From Methylotenera sp. (GTDB lineage Bacteria; Pseudomonadota; Gammaproteobacteria; Burkholderiales; Methylophilaceae), in assembly GCA_030693535.1 (NCBI GenBank), contig JAUYAL010000078.1, forward strand, positions 71,784 through 135,783: DNA of 64,000 nt, written 5' to 3'. The translations under genes were made by a program, and so were the position numbers. The notes under the pieces were generated by a model, which was given only the letters and a program-made list of their open reading frames with translations, made no database searches and had not been told where the DNA came from. Positions 15,719-26,312 of this stretch are shown in pieces; within the stretch, counting starts at the first letter, position 1, and every line of letters starts with the position of its first letter.

Positions 15719-16973
15719 ATCGAGTCATCCAAACTTTCAATATGTGACCATATTGGGTGCCACTGGTACTATCGGCATGCAAACTTTAGATGTTATTTCA
15801 CAACATTCCGAACGTTTTGGTGTTTTTGCTTTAGCCGCCAATAGCAATGTTAAAAGCTTATTCGCTTTATGTGAGAAATATACCCCAAAGTATGCAGTGA
15901 TGCTTCAGGCATCTGCAGCAACCGACTTAACTGCTCGGCTCAAAGCGATTGGATCAACTACTGCTGTATTGCAAGGTGAAGCCGCACTTTGTGAAGTATC
16001 GGCACATGAGCAAGTTGACATAGTGATGGCAGCCATCGTCGGTGCCGCTGGATTACATCCGGCCATGGCTGCAGCAAAAGCAGGAAAGCGAATATTACTT
16101 GCCAATAAAGAAACGTTAGTGATGGCGGGCAATTTGTTTATGCAAGTAGTTGCTGATGGTGGCGCAACTTTGTTGCCTATTGATAGTGAACATAATGCTA
16201 TATTTCAAGTAATCCCCAGTCAGCGTGGTCTGCCACAACAAAACAGTTGTTTAGCAAGCATGGGAGTTAAACGTGTGTTGCTAACTGCCTCTGGTGGACC
16301 TTTTAGAAATTCAAGTATCACAGAAATTAAAGCCGTTACGCGAGCGCAGGCACTCAATCATCCGAATTGGGTGATGGGGCCAAAAATTACGATAGACTCT
16401 GCCACCCTGATGAACAAGGGACTAGAAGTTATTGAGGCTCATTGGCTTTTTAATGCTCTACCCGAGCAGATTGATGTGGTCGTGCATCCTCAAAGTGTAA
16501 TTCATTCTATGGTTGAGTATATTGATGGCAGCATATTAGCGCAGCTAGGTAACCCAGATATGCGCACGCCGATAGCCTATGGACTTGGTTATCCAGAGCG
16601 TATATCCAGTGGTGTCAGCAGCCTTGATTTAATAACCACTTCACGTTTGGACTTTTGCGCTCCAGATATAGTACGTTTCCCCTGCCTGCGAATTGCATAC
16701 GATGCCTTAAAGGCCGGAGGTACTGCGCCAGCAATTTTAAATGCGGCAAATGAGATTGCTGTAGAAGCGTTTTTGGCTGAAAAAATTGGCTTTATGGACA
16801 TTCCTAGCATCATTGAGTCGGTGCTATCAGCCGCTAAAGTTGAGCATGTCGAATCTATTGAACAGTTAGTTGTTGTAGATAACTTGGCAAGACAAGCTGC
16901 TATTGCTGAGTTAAGCATTATTCGATTAAATACGGTTCAATCAAAACCAGTGCCAATTAGTCTTTTATGTTAA
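15708..16973 (+). CDS. dxr: 1-Deoxy-D-xylulose 5-phosphate reductoisomerase
   Basis: 421 residues from the ATG at 15708, inside the end of cdsA; a TTG at 15690 in the same frame is a weaker alternative. Converts DXP to MEP with NADPH, the committed step of the non-mevalonate isoprenoid pathway. TILGATGTIGMQTL is the NADPH-binding loop, and LLANKETLVMAG, LPIDSEHNAIFQ, LTASGGPFR and PKITIDSATLMNKGLEVIEA hold the metal- and substrate-binding residues. Its end overlaps rseP by seven bases, so translation is probably coupled. Confidence 0.97.
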   Translation: MFDKSSHPNFQYVTILGATGTIGMQTLDVISQHSERFGVFALAANSNVKSLFALCEKYTPKYAVMLQASAATDLTARLKAIGSTTAVLQGEAALCEVSAHEQVDIVMAAIVGAAGLHPAMAAAKAGKRILLANKETLVMAGNLFMQVVADGGATLLPIDSEHNAIFQVIPSQRGLPQQNSCLASMGVKRVLLTASGGPFRNSSITEIKAVTRAQALNHPNWVMGPKITIDSATLMNKGLEVIEAHWLFNALPEQIDVVVHPQSVIHSMVEYIDGSILAQLGNPDMRTPIAYGLGYPERISSGVSSLDLITTSRLDFCAPDIVRFPCLRIAYDALKAGGTAPAILNAANEIAVEAFLAEKIGFMDIPSIIESVLSAAKVEHVESIEQLVVVDNLARQAAIAELSIIRLNTVQSKPVPISLLC

Positions 16974-18373
16974 CTGCACTCGCTTTTATTTTCACACTCG
17001 GTTTGCTGGTAACTGTGCATGAGTATGGTCATTTTCAGGTCGCAAAATGGTGCGGTGTAAAGGTCTTGAAGTTCTCTATTGGCTTCGGTAAGCCACTATG
17101 GTCAAAAAAATTTGGAGTAGATCAAACCGAATTTATCCTGGCCGCAATTCCATTAGGTGGCTTTGTGAAAATGCTAGATGAGCGTGAGTTTGAGCCAGAA
17201 GTTAGCACGCAAGTAATGTATTCTGAAGTGCAATTAAAACGTGCTTTTAATCGACAATCAGTTTCTAAGCGCATTGCTATTGTACTTGCAGGTCCGATAG
17301 CCAATTTGTTGCTAGCTGTTTTTTTATATTGGATGCTTTTTATGATGGGGATTGCTGGCGTTAAGCCAACGCTTGGCAAGGTTGTTGAAAACAGCCCCGC
17401 TGCAACAGCCAATTTTGTACTTGGCGAGACCATACAAAAAATTAATGGTAGGGAAGTCAAGACATGGCAAGAAGTGAGTTGGATTTTATTAAAAGAATCT
17501 TTAAAAAACTCTGAGGAAAATCCAGTTGTAAAAATCCAGGCAGTTACAAGTTCTCAAGAAGTTCGAATGCATACGCTTAGTTTGGCTAGCATTAATTTGG
17601 ATAATGCCAATAAAGATACGATGACATCATTGGGCTTAACAATTTATCAGCCGGATATTCCTGCACGAGTGGGAGAGATTGTGAAAAATAGCCCAGCGGA
17701 TTTAGCAGGTCTGAAGACAAATGATTTAGTGATATCAGTAAGCGGGACTAATAGTAGAAAAACAGACGTTAAAGTATGGGAAGATTTTGTGAATGTAATT
17801 AGAGGGCATGCAAATTCCCCATTGCTTATTATGGTTTTACGTGATTCAGATAAAATTATGCTAACTGTCCTGCCTGAACCCATTATTGAAAAAGGTAAAA
17901 CAATAGGTCGTATCGGTGCTGCATTGAAAATTGAGCAAGGAGATTTTGATCAACTTTTCGTTACTTTACATTATTCTGCAGGAGAATCCCTCGTTAGAGC
18001 ATCAGAAAAAACTTGGGACACTGCAATATTCAGCTTAAAGATGTTAGGTAGAATGATCGTAGGTGAAGCTTCATTAAAGGGCATGAGTGGACCAGTCACC
18101 ATAGCTAATTACGCTGGACAAAGCGCCCATATGGGCATTAAGGTCTTTATTGGTTTTTTAGCATTAATTAGCATTAGCATCGGGGTGTTAAATCTATTGC
18201 CTATACCAGTTTTAGATGGTGGCCATTTGATGTATTATATGGTTGAAATTCTAACAGGTAAGCCCGTGCCAGAGTCCTTTATGATTATAGGACAAAAAAT
18301 TGGGCTCTCATTGATAGGTTTTATGATGATCATAGCGTTTTATAACGATATAAATAGAATGATAACAGGCTGA
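16967..18373 (+). CDS. rseP: Site-2 intramembrane protease RseP
   Basis: 468 residues. Zinc metalloprotease of the inner membrane that cleaves anti-sigma-E factor and leftover signal peptides. The HEXXH motif is HEYGH at residues 18-22 in the first membrane helix. Two PDZ domains follow (about 125-215 and 225-310), and the conserved [11 protein letters not shown] motif gives the third zinc ligand near residue 410. The C-terminal membrane helices are complete. It sits directly upstream of bamA, as in most proteobacteria. Confidence 0.97.
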   Translation: MLTALAFIFTLGLLVTVHEYGHFQVAKWCGVKVLKFSIGFGKPLWSKKFGVDQTEFILAAIPLGGFVKMLDEREFEPEVSTQVMYSEVQLKRAFNRQSVSKRIAIVLAGPIANLLLAVFLYWMLFMMGIAGVKPTLGKVVENSPAATANFVLGETIQKINGREVKTWQEVSWILLKESLKNSEENPVVKIQAVTSSQEVRMHTLSLASINLDNANKDTMTSLGLTIYQPDIPARVGEIVKNSPADLAGLKTNDLVISVSGTNSRKTDVKVWEDFVNVIRGHANSPLLIMVLRDSDKIMLTVLPEPIIEKGKTIGRIGAALKIEQGDFDQLFVTLHYSAGESLVRASEKTWDTAIFSLKMLGRMIVGEASLKGMSGPVTIANYAGQSAHMGIKVFIGFLALISISIGVLNLLPIPVLDGGHLMYYMVEILTGKPVPESFMIIGQKIGLSLIGFMMIIAFYNDINRMITG

Positions 18374-18377
18374 TTGC

Positions 18378-20720
18378 ATGGCAATAAAAAATTCAAAATA
18401 CTCTAAAAAATCAAAAAAAATAGAAATTAAATTTAAAACTATTCTTTTTTTAGCCTCTAGTTTTTTTACCAATTCAGCTTTAGCGCTTGAGCCATTTGTC
18501 GTTAAAGACATTCGTATTGAAGGTATTCAACGTACTGAAGCGGGAACTGTATTTTCCAATCTGCCGGTTAAAGTCGGCGAATCGATGAACGAAGAGCTTG
18601 CTTCGCAAGCGATTAAAGCGCTATATAGCACTGGTTTTTTTAAAGATGTGCGCATTGAAGCGGAAAATAACGTATTAGTCATCACTGTGCAAGAGAGGTC
18701 ATCGATTGCACAGATTGATCTTAGTGGCAATAAATCATTCCCAACAGACAAAATGAAAGAGGGCTTGAAGCAAATCGGCCTTACAGAAGGTCAGATTTTT
18801 GATAAATCTCAGTTAGATCGTGCTGAGCAGGAAATTAAACGCCAATATTTATCTCAAGGTAAATATGGGGCAACGGTTAAAACTGTCGTTTCACCGTTAG
18901 AACGTAACCGAGTAGCAGTGCGTTTTGAGATTGAAGAGGGTGCCGTTTCAAAAATACGTAGTATTAATATCGTTGGTAACCAAGCATTTTCGATAGATGA
19001 TTTACGTGCAGAGTTTTTATTGACAACTCCTAATTGGATGAGTTGGTGGAATAAAGATGATCAATATTCCAAACAAAAATTAAATGCAGATTTAGAAACA
19101 CTTAGGTCTTTTTACATGAATCAAGGCTATCTTGAATTCAATATAGACTCAACACAAGTGTCTATCACACCGGATAAAAAAGATATTTATATTACCGTAA
19201 ATGTTACTGAAGGTGAGAAGTACACCATTTCAGAGGTGAAGTTAGCTGGAGAAACGATTGTTCCAGATGCTGAATTGCAACAGCTAATTTCAGTTAAAAA
19301 GGGTGATACCTTTAGTCGTGAAAAAGTAACGCAGTCAAGTAAAGCGATTAGCGATCGCTTGAGTGATGATGGTTACGCTTTTTCCAATGTAAACCCAGTG
19401 CCTGATGTGAATAAGGAGCTTCATACAGCCGCATTCACTTTTTTTGTTGATCCAGGCAAACGTGTTTACGTGCGCCGTATTAATGTGATGGGCAATACTA
19501 GAACGCGTGATGAAGTCATTCGTCGTGAAGTACGCCAGTTAGAATCATCTTGGTATGCTTCAAATAAAATCAACCGATCAAAAGAACGCCTAGTTCGTAC
19601 AGACTTCTTCTCGGATGTTAATGTGGAAACACCTGCGGTACCAGGCACGGCAGATCAAGTAGATTTAAACATTAGTGTCACGGAAAAATCGACAGGTAGC
19701 GTACAGTTCGGTGCTGGCTTATCTAGTAATGAGGGGGTTGTATTCGGTATTACTGTTAACCAAAATAACTTTTTGGGCACCGGTAACCGTGTCAGTGCGC
19801 AGGTGAATACAGGTAGAATCAATACGGTCTACTCCCTCTCATTTACAGATCCTTATTTCACACCTGATGGCGTTAGTCGTGGAATTGACTTGTATAGCCG
19901 TAACGTGGACACAAGTTCACTCAATAGCCTTGCCACCTACAGTACTGCATCGTATGGTGGCGGTGTGCGGTTTGGCATCCCCCTTAATGAGCGCGATGGT
20001 TTTAATTTTGGCTTATCGCTTGATTTCACAGAGGTTAGTGATTTAACGGAGGTAAGCCCACAGCAATACCGAGATTTTTGCAGTCAGAGCAATAGTTGTA
20101 CAGCTAACTCGTTAGTTGCTTCAGCTGGATGGTCACATGATTCACGCGACAGTATCATGTTTACAACTAGTGGTGTGTTGCAAAGGCTAACGGGTGAAGT
20201 TTCATTACCTGTGTTGGATTTAAAGTACTACAAGATTGATTACAAGCATGCTTGGCATAAAGAGGTTTATAAAGGATTCACTTTGATGCTTAATGGTGAA
20301 ATTGGGTACGCTGAGGCTTATGGTAATACGGAATATCCATTCTTTAAGAACTTCTTCATGGGTGGTGTTAATTCAGTTCGTGGGTATGAAAATGGAGCGC
20401 TTGGACCTAGGTCAATCATTAATGGACAAGATTTCTCAACAGGTGGTACCAAACGCTTGTTGGGTAACGCTGAGTTGTATTTACCAATACCAGGTTTAAA
20501 AGACTCGAAACAGTTTAGATTAAGTGCATTCCTTGACGGCGGCAACGTGTTTGACAAAGAGGAGTCATATGATTTTGGCAATTTACGATACTCAACAGGT
20601 TTGGGATTAAGCTGGATTTCACCATTCGGCCCACTTAAGTTGGTGTATGCTAAACCTTTAAATGAAGAAAAAGGCGATAGGACGCAAACTATTCAGTTCC
20701 AGATGGGGCAGCAGTTTTAG
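18378..20720 (+). CDS. bamA: Outer membrane protein assembly factor BamA
   Basis: 780 residues. Core of the BAM complex that inserts beta-barrel proteins into the outer membrane. A lysine-rich N-region and hydrophobic core end in NSALA/LEPF, giving a signal peptide of about 36 residues. Five POTRA domains fill about 40-440, and the 16-strand barrel follows. The barrel-loop motif VRGYENG is present near residue 670, and the protein ends in a phenylalanine-terminated beta signal (QFQMGQQF). The ribosome-binding site is weak; the gene starts only four bases after the rseP stop. Confidence 0.97.
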   Translation: MAIKNSKYSKKSKKIEIKFKTILFLASSFFTNSALALEPFVVKDIRIEGIQRTEAGTVFSNLPVKVGESMNEELASQAIKALYSTGFFKDVRIEAENNVLVITVQERSSIAQIDLSGNKSFPTDKMKEGLKQIGLTEGQIFDKSQLDRAEQEIKRQYLSQGKYGATVKTVVSPLERNRVAVRFEIEEGAVSKIRSINIVGNQAFSIDDLRAEFLLTTPNWMSWWNKDDQYSKQKLNADLETLRSFYMNQGYLEFNIDSTQVSITPDKKDIYITVNVTEGEKYTISEVKLAGETIVPDAELQQLISVKKGDTFSREKVTQSSKAISDRLSDDGYAFSNVNPVPDVNKELHTAAFTFFVDPGKRVYVRRINVMGNTRTRDEVIRREVRQLESSWYASNKINRSKERLVRTDFFSDVNVETPAVPGTADQVDLNISVTEKSTGSVQFGAGLSSNEGVVFGITVNQNNFLGTGNRVSAQVNTGRINTVYSLSFTDPYFTPDGVSRGIDLYSRNVDTSSLNSLATYSTASYGGGVRFGIPLNERDGFNFGLSLDFTEVSDLTEVSPQQYRDFCSQSNSCTANSLVASAGWSHDSRDSIMFTTSGVLQRLTGEVSLPVLDLKYYKIDYKHAWHKEVYKGFTLMLNGEIGYAEAYGNTEYPFFKNFFMGGVNSVRGYENGALGPRSIINGQDFSTGGTKRLLGNAELYLPIPGLKDSKQFRLSAFLDGGNVFDKEESYDFGNLRYSTGLGLSWISPFGPLKLVYAKPLNEEKGDRTQTIQFQMGQQF

Positions 20721-20798
20721 TGCTTAGTCGAGTATCAGGAAAATTAGCGAGCAATCTAATAAAAGAACATGATATATTAGTAGAATTAGGAGATTAAA

Positions 20799-21317
20799 TT
20801 GAGTCATTTATTTTTAAGTAAACCTTTAAAGAGTTTAGTTCTGGCTAGCTTAATGACTGTTGCATTGAGTGCGCAATCAGCTGAGTTGAAGGTTGGATAT
20901 GTGCAAGTGGATAAAATTTTGCAAGAGGCACCACAGACTGCTGAAAGCGGTAAAAAATTGGAGCGTGAATTTAGTCCAAGATCACAAGAGCTAGATCGTA
21001 TGGCTAAGCAAATTAAAGAGCTTGAAGCTGTACTTGATAAAGATGGTTTGACTATTACCGAAGCTGAACGCCGCAATAAAGAGCGAGATGTTCAAAATAT
21101 TAAAATTGAGTTTCAACGTAAGCAACGTGAATTACGTGAAGATATTAATTTACGTAAAAATGAAGAACTCGGTACCCTGCAAGATCGTATCAATAAAGCC
21201 GTTCAATCAGTGGCTAAAGCTGAGAGCTATGATTTGGTAATGTATAGCGGCGTGGCTTATGCAGCAGACAAAATTGACATCACAGATAAAGTGTTGAAAT
21301 TATTAGGTAAGAAATAA
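20799..21317 (+). CDS. skp: Periplasmic chaperone Skp/OmpH
   Basis: 172 residues beginning at a TTG with AGGAG six bases upstream; no ATG fits. Residues 1-28 are a signal peptide ending AQSA/ELKV. The mature protein starts with the family pattern KVGYVQVDKIL, then a long charged coiled-coil hairpin (about 50-130) that forms the tentacles of the trimer. It holds unfolded outer-membrane proteins for delivery to BamA, encoded just upstream. Confidence 0.95.
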   Translation: MSHLFLSKPLKSLVLASLMTVALSAQSAELKVGYVQVDKILQEAPQTAESGKKLEREFSPRSQELDRMAKQIKELEAVLDKDGLTITEAERRNKERDVQNIKIEFQRKQRELREDINLRKNEELGTLQDRINKAVQSVAKAESYDLVMYSGVAYAADKIDITDKVLKLLGKK

Positions 21318-21379
21318 TTTTCATTTAACTTTGTCGGAAAAATTTTACATTTAACACTCATTTCTTAGGCGTATTATCA

Positions 21380-22417
21380 ATGAGTAAAAATTACTCACTT
21401 AGTGAAATCGCTAAGGCACTGGGTGGGCGTGTGGTTGGAGACGGCTCTACACTTATTTCCCGCGTGTCATCATTGACCAACGCGCAAGCGGGTGACATTA
21501 GTTTTATTAATGATGCTAAATATAAAAAATCGCTGGCTTCATGCAATGCTAGTGCTTATGTATTAAGAGAAAAAGACTCTGAATTAACGCATCTTCCTCG
21601 AATTGTTGTAGACAACCCTTATGCTTATTTTGCAAAGGTTTCTGCGTTTCTAAATCCTCACACTCAAACTCAAACAGGCATTGCTCCAAGTGCAATAGTT
21701 GATGCTAGCGCTAACATTTCAGCATCATGTAGTGTAGCCGCGCTGACAGTGATTGGTGCAAATGTTGTTTTAGGTGAGAACGTCATCATTGGTAGTGGAT
21801 GTGTGATTGAAAATGATGTCACTATTGCAGAAAACACTCGGGTAGAATCTCACGTTACGATTAAGCACCATTGTTATATTGGGCGAAACTGCCATCTTTT
21901 TTCAGGTGCAGTTATTGGTTCAGATGGTTTTGGATATGCCCAAGAGGCTGGTGTTTGGTTAAAAATACCGCAAGTTGGGCGGGTATTGGTTGGTGACAAC
22001 GTAGATATTGGTGCAAATACTACAATAGATCGAGGTGCATTAGATGACACTATTATTGAAGATGGAGTGAAACTAGATAACTTGATTCAAATAGGTCACA
22101 ACTGCATTATTGGAGCGCATACCGTGATAGCTGGCTGTACAGGTATTGCTGGCAGTGCAAGAATAGGTAAAAACTGTAAAATCGGCGGGGCTGCCATGAT
22201 ATTAGGTCATCTAGAGATTACGGATAACGTAACCATCTCGCCAGGTAGTATGATTACTCGATCTTTATTGGTGGCTGATACCTATACAGCATTGATGCCT
22301 TTTCAAGCACACAAAGATTGGCTTAATACAGCGGCAAAAATTCGTCATATAGATACGATGTCCGAGAAAATTAAAAGTCTCGAAAAAGAGCTGGCTCTGT
22401 TAAAATCTAGTCTATAG
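21380..22417 (+). CDS. lpxD: UDP-3-O-acylglucosamine N-acyltransferase
   Basis: 345 residues. Adds the second acyl chain in lipid A synthesis using acyl-ACP. After an N-terminal uridine-binding domain (about 1-100) come hexapeptide repeats of a left-handed beta helix, with the catalytic histidine in [17 protein letters not shown], then a C-terminal helix. It stands in the common skp-lpxD-fabZ-lpxA-lpxB order. Confidence 0.97.
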   Translation: MSKNYSLSEIAKALGGRVVGDGSTLISRVSSLTNAQAGDISFINDAKYKKSLASCNASAYVLREKDSELTHLPRIVVDNPYAYFAKVSAFLNPHTQTQTGIAPSAIVDASANISASCSVAALTVIGANVVLGENVIIGSGCVIENDVTIAENTRVESHVTIKHHCYIGRNCHLFSGAVIGSDGFGYAQEAGVWLKIPQVGRVLVGDNVDIGANTTIDRGALDDTIIEDGVKLDNLIQIGHNCIIGAHTVIAGCTGIAGSARIGKNCKIGGAAMILGHLEITDNVTISPGSMITRSLLVADTYTALMPFQAHKDWLNTAAKIRHIDTMSEKIKSLEKELALLKSSL

Positions 22418-22490
22418 TGAAACAAGATATTGATGCAAAATACAGTAGTTAAAAAAATAGTTCTAAATATCAAAGTAAGTAGAGATAAAA

Positions 22491-22967
22491 ATGACCAATG
22501 AAGCCACATCTACCAGCATGGACATTCATGAAATACTTGATCATCTTCCGCATCGATATCCATTTGTGCTGATAGATCGTATTATTTCTATGGAGCTTAA
22601 CAAGGAAATAACGGCTCTTAAAAATGTGACAATTAATGAGCCATTCTTTCCAGGCCACTTTCCGTACCACCCAGTGATGCCAGGTGTGTTAATAGTTGAA
22701 GCGATGGCACAAGCTGCGGCAGTATTGTCGTTTAAGACTATGGGCATCAAACCCAGTGATGATTCAGTTTATTATTTTGCAGGAATAGATAGTGCACGCT
22801 TCAAGAAACCAGTTTCCCCAGGCGATCAGATTATTCTCAATGTTAAAATTGATCGCATCTTAAAAGGTATTTGGAAATATTCTGGCGTAGCACGCGTTGA
22901 TGGCAACGTTGTAGCTGAAGCACAAATGATGTGTATTTTAAAAGCCATCGATAAAAAAGAGAAGTAA
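22491..22967 (+). CDS. fabZ: 3-Hydroxyacyl-ACP dehydratase FabZ
   Basis: 158 residues. Dehydrates 3-hydroxyacyl-ACP in fatty-acid elongation and competes with LpxA/LpxD for the same substrate. The hot-dog fold is marked by [33 protein letters not shown] (catalytic histidine and glutamate) and [10 protein letters not shown]. The TAA stop overlaps the lpxA ATG by one base, coupling lipid A and fatty-acid output. Confidence 0.97.
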   Translation: MTNEATSTSMDIHEILDHLPHRYPFVLIDRIISMELNKEITALKNVTINEPFFPGHFPYHPVMPGVLIVEAMAQAAAVLSFKTMGIKPSDDSVYYFAGIDSARFKKPVSPGDQIILNVKIDRILKGIWKYSGVARVDGNVVAEAQMMCILKAIDKKEK

Positions 22968-23749
22968 TGCTAGTTCCAAAAATTCATCCGACGGCGATTA
23001 TTGATGTCTCCGCAGAGCTTGATTGTAGCGTAGAAGTTGGACCATATTCAATTATTGGTGAAAACGTAAAAATTGATGCTGGCACGCGCATTGCAGGGCA
23101 TGTCATTATCAATGGCCCGACAACTATTGGTAAGAATAATCATATTTTTCAATATTCATCATTAGGTGAAGCTCCGCAAGATAAAAAATATAAAGATGAG
23201 CCTACTTTATTAGAAATCGGTGATAACAATACCATTCGTGAGTTTTGTACTTTCAATCGGGGCACTATTCAAGATAAAGGTACTACCAAAATTGGTAACG
23301 ATAACTGGATTATGGCCTACGTACATATCGCACACGACTGCCAAATCGGCAATCATACGATTTTTGCCAACAATTCTTCGCTTGCTGGCCATGTAGATAT
23401 CCATGATTATGCAATTTTGGGAGGCTTCACGCTCATACATCAATTTTGTAAAGTCGGCTCACATGTGATTACTGCTGTAGGTTCAGTAGTATTTAAAGAT
23501 ATCCCACCTTATGTTACTGCCGCAGGCTATGACGCTAAACCACATGGCATCAATGCAGAGGGCTTGAAAAGACGCGGATTTGGCCCTGAGGCTATTCTAC
23601 AAATCAAACGTGCCTACAAGGCATTGTATCGCAATGGTCTTACCTTAGAAGAAGCAAAAATTGAACTTGCAGCGATGCGAGCAACAACCCCAGAGATTGG
23701 TCTACTGACTGATTTCTTGAATGTCTCAACGCGCGGCATCGTCCGTTAA
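22967..23749 (+). CDS. lpxA: UDP-N-acetylglucosamine acyltransferase
   Basis: 260 residues. First step of lipid A synthesis. The left-handed beta helix occupies most of the protein, with the catalytic histidine in MAYVHIAHDCQIGNHT and the conserved GGFTLIHQFCKVG block. The C-terminal helical domain has GLKRRGF. It begins in the fabZ stop codon. Confidence 0.98.
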   Translation: MLVPKIHPTAIIDVSAELDCSVEVGPYSIIGENVKIDAGTRIAGHVIINGPTTIGKNNHIFQYSSLGEAPQDKKYKDEPTLLEIGDNNTIREFCTFNRGTIQDKGTTKIGNDNWIMAYVHIAHDCQIGNHTIFANNSSLAGHVDIHDYAILGGFTLIHQFCKVGSHVITAVGSVVFKDIPPYVTAAGYDAKPHGINAEGLKRRGFGPEAILQIKRAYKALYRNGLTLEEAKIELAAMRATTPEIGLLTDFLNVSTRGIVR

Positions 23750-23758
23750 GTTATTATC

Positions 23759-24892
23759 ATGGTCAGAATAGGCATTGTAGCTGGTGAAGCTTCAGGTGAT
23801 TTGCTTGGCAGTCATCTTATACAAGCGTTAAAGTCAAAGCGCTCAGATATTGAATTTGTAGGCATTGCGGGCCCTAAAATGATGGGAGAAGGCGCTCAAT
23901 CGCTTTTTCCTATTGAGCGGTTGTCAGTGAGGGGTTATGTAGAGGTCGTCAAGCATCTATTTGGGTTACTTAGATTACGGCGCCAGCTACTGAATCATTT
24001 ACTTACTCATCGCATTGATTTATTCATCGGCGTTGATGCTCCAGACTTTAATTTTTGGCTAGAAAAAAAATTAAAGAATAAAGGTATCAAGACTATTCAT
24101 TATGTAAGCCCTTCAGTGTGGGCTTGGCGTAAAAATAGAATCAAAAAAATTAAACACGCCGTGTCACATATGCTGGCTCTGTTTCCATTTGAACCCGTTT
24201 TGTATAAAAATGCATGCATTCCAGTGACTTATGTCGGCCATCCCTTGGCAGATATATTGCCGATGGAACCAGACACATTAGGTGCGCGAGAAAGCTTAAA
24301 ATTAAAGTCATCTGCAATAGTCATCGCCATGCTACCAGGTAGTCGCCAAAGTGAGGTGCAGCAACATGCTGAATTATTTGTAAAGACAGCTAAACTCATT
24401 TATGCAGATAATCCAGATGCTATATTCTTAGTGCCGCTCATCACACGAGAAACTAGACAGATTTTTGAACTGGCTATTTTTCATGAAAATGAAAGCTTAC
24501 CTATTCAAATTCTATTTGGTCACGCGCATGATGCGATGGAAGCAGCAGATGTTGTTATTGTTGCGTCTGGCACTGCTACTTTGGAAGCCGCGCTATTGAA
24601 AAAGCCGATGGTCATCACTTATCGCATGTCCAAAATTAGCTGGCAAATTCTCAAGCATATGCGTTTGCAACCTTATGTGGGATTGCCCAATATATTAGCG
24701 GAAAAATTTGTGGTACCAGAATTATTGCAGGATGAATCAACCCCTGAAAAGCTTGCAGAAGCGACTATGAATCTAATGAAAGATACCGCTTATGTCGCAG
24801 AGATTAAAACTGCATTTACCCAGATTCACCTCAGTTTAAAACAAAACACAGCAGAAAAAGCGGCTAACGCCGTTCTTGCGTATTTGAGCTAA
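23759..24892 (+). CDS. lpxB: Lipid-A-disaccharide synthase
   Basis: 377 residues, a GT19 glycosyltransferase joining UDP-diacylglucosamine to lipid X. RIGIVAGEASGDLLGSHLI and FIGVDAPDFNF lie in the N-terminal half; PSVWAWRKNRIKKI is the conserved acceptor/membrane surface, and LPGSRQSEV and VASGTATLEAALL bind the nucleotide sugar. The stop is directly abutted by the rnhB ATG. Confidence 0.98.
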   Translation: MVRIGIVAGEASGDLLGSHLIQALKSKRSDIEFVGIAGPKMMGEGAQSLFPIERLSVRGYVEVVKHLFGLLRLRRQLLNHLLTHRIDLFIGVDAPDFNFWLEKKLKNKGIKTIHYVSPSVWAWRKNRIKKIKHAVSHMLALFPFEPVLYKNACIPVTYVGHPLADILPMEPDTLGARESLKLKSSAIVIAMLPGSRQSEVQQHAELFVKTAKLIYADNPDAIFLVPLITRETRQIFELAIFHENESLPIQILFGHAHDAMEAADVVIVASGTATLEAALLKKPMVITYRMSKISWQILKHMRLQPYVGLPNILAEKFVVPELLQDESTPEKLAEATMNLMKDTAYVAEIKTAFTQIHLSLKQNTAEKAANAVLAYLS

Positions 24893-25495
24893 ATGTCAGA
24901 AACGCCATTATTATCGCTAATCTGTGGTGCAGATGAAGCAGGGCGTGGCCCTTTAGCTGGTGGGGTTTACGCGGCAGCCGTCATTTTAAATCCGGCACGA
25001 CCAATACTGGGTTTGGCTGATTCTAAAAAGATATCAGAAAAAAAACGTGATTTATTAAGCGCCGAAATTAAACAGCATGCGCTAGCTTGGGCAATCGCCT
25101 GTTGTAGCGCAAAAGAAATCGATGACATCAATATTCTGCAAGCTAGTCTGTTAGCCATGAAACGCGCCATTGAAGTCATGCAAGCGCAGTTTGGCATTAC
25201 GCCAGATTTAGTACAGGTAGATGGTAATAAATGTCCAAAAATTAGCTTACCATGCGAGGCCATAGTCAAAGGCGATAGCAAAGTGCAGGCGATTTCAGCG
25301 GCCTCAATATTAGCGAAAGTGGCGCGAGATGCTGAGTTATATGAGCTAGATAAAATTTACCCTCAATACGGCTTTGCACAACATAAAGGCTACCCGACGA
25401 CCGCACACCTGATGGCGTTGCGCATTCATGGTATCTGCCCACAACATCGATTGAGTTACGCTCCTGTAAAGAACGTTTTGGTTAGCTTAAGCTAG
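24893..25495 (+). CDS. rnhB: Ribonuclease HII
   Basis: 200 residues. Nicks DNA at single embedded ribonucleotides. [15 protein letters not shown] carries the DEG-type catalytic aspartate and glutamate; [19 protein letters not shown] holds the later acidic residue. Start codon follows lpxB with no gap (TAAATG). The 3' end overlaps the convergent gene at 25487 by nine bases. Confidence 0.97.
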   Translation: MSETPLLSLICGADEAGRGPLAGGVYAAAVILNPARPILGLADSKKISEKKRDLLSAEIKQHALAWAIACCSAKEIDDINILQASLLAMKRAIEVMQAQFGITPDLVQVDGNKCPKISLPCEAIVKGDSKVQAISAASILAKVARDAELYELDKIYPQYGFAQHKGYPTTAHLMALRIHGICPQHRLSYAPVKNVLVSLS

Positions 25496-26197
25496 CAACA
25501 AAAATACCGTCGGCCGTTTATGCAAATCAGGCAAGGGTGACTTTTTCCAGTTGGCAATCGTTTTAGTCACTATCACTTCCGTCGCTAAGCTTATATCACA
25601 AGCCACACATAGCCTTGTATTAGGTTGGTGGACGCTTAACATGGCTTCTAGCATATGCTGGTTACGATAGGGCGTTTCTATGAATAGCTGCGTTTCTTTA
25701 TGCGTTAGCGATCGTTTTTCGATTTCTTTGAGTTTTTGATTGCGTAGTGTTTTATCGACAGGCAAGTAGCCTAGAAACGCGAATTGCTGACCGTTAAGGC
25801 CTGAAGCCATCAGGCTTAATAAAATCGAGCTTGGCCCTACAAAAGGCACAACACGTATGCCTTTTTGATGGGCTAATTCCACTAATTTTGCACCAGGGTC
25901 GGCCACGCCTGGGCAGCCCGCATCGCTCATTAAGCCTACATCTTGGCCTATTAACAATGGTTTTAATAAGTCGGGTAAGACTTTGTCTTCAGTGTGTTCA
26001 TTCAGTAGATTTAATGTAAGTTCGCGAACTGGCTTGAACGTTTTAATGGTGCTTAAAAAATGTCGTGCAGACTTTTCACTTTCTACCACAAAGGTTTCTA
26101 GTCCTTGGGCAATGCTGACAACTTCTGGTGGCAGCACGCGGGTGATGTTGTCGTCACCCAATGTGACCGGAATTAAATAAAGTGTGCCTAGTTTCAC
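25487..26197 (-). CDS. RsmI-like SAM-dependent methyltransferase (short paralogue)
   Basis: 236 residues of the tetrapyrrole-methylase fold related to RsmI, the 16S rRNA C1402 2'-O-methyltransferase. The [16 protein letters not shown] motif and [20 protein letters not shown] are typical of the family. It starts [14 protein letters not shown] instead of the VATPIGN form of true RsmI and lacks about 40 C-terminal residues, so it is more likely the paralogue that sits near maf in betaproteobacteria than RsmI itself. Substrate unknown. It is convergent with rnhB. Confidence 0.75.
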   Translation of the reverse strand: MKLGTLYLIPVTLGDDNITRVLPPEVVSIAQGLETFVVESEKSARHFLSTIKTFKPVRELTLNLLNEHTEDKVLPDLLKPLLIGQDVGLMSDAGCPGVADPGAKLVELAHQKGIRVVPFVGPSSILLSLMASGLNGQQFAFLGYLPVDKTLRNQKLKEIEKRSLTHKETQLFIETPYRNQHMLEAMLSVHQPNTRLCVACDISLATEVIVTKTIANWKKSPLPDLHKRPTVFLLLA

Positions 26198-26312
26198 TGA
26201 TGAGTTACTCGCTTAAGTTTGTTCGTTTAACTAGTTTGTTTAAATAATGATTATACATATAACACATGCTCTGTAAGTTTACATCCATAAGGTTCGCAGA
26301 GCATCTAAATAG

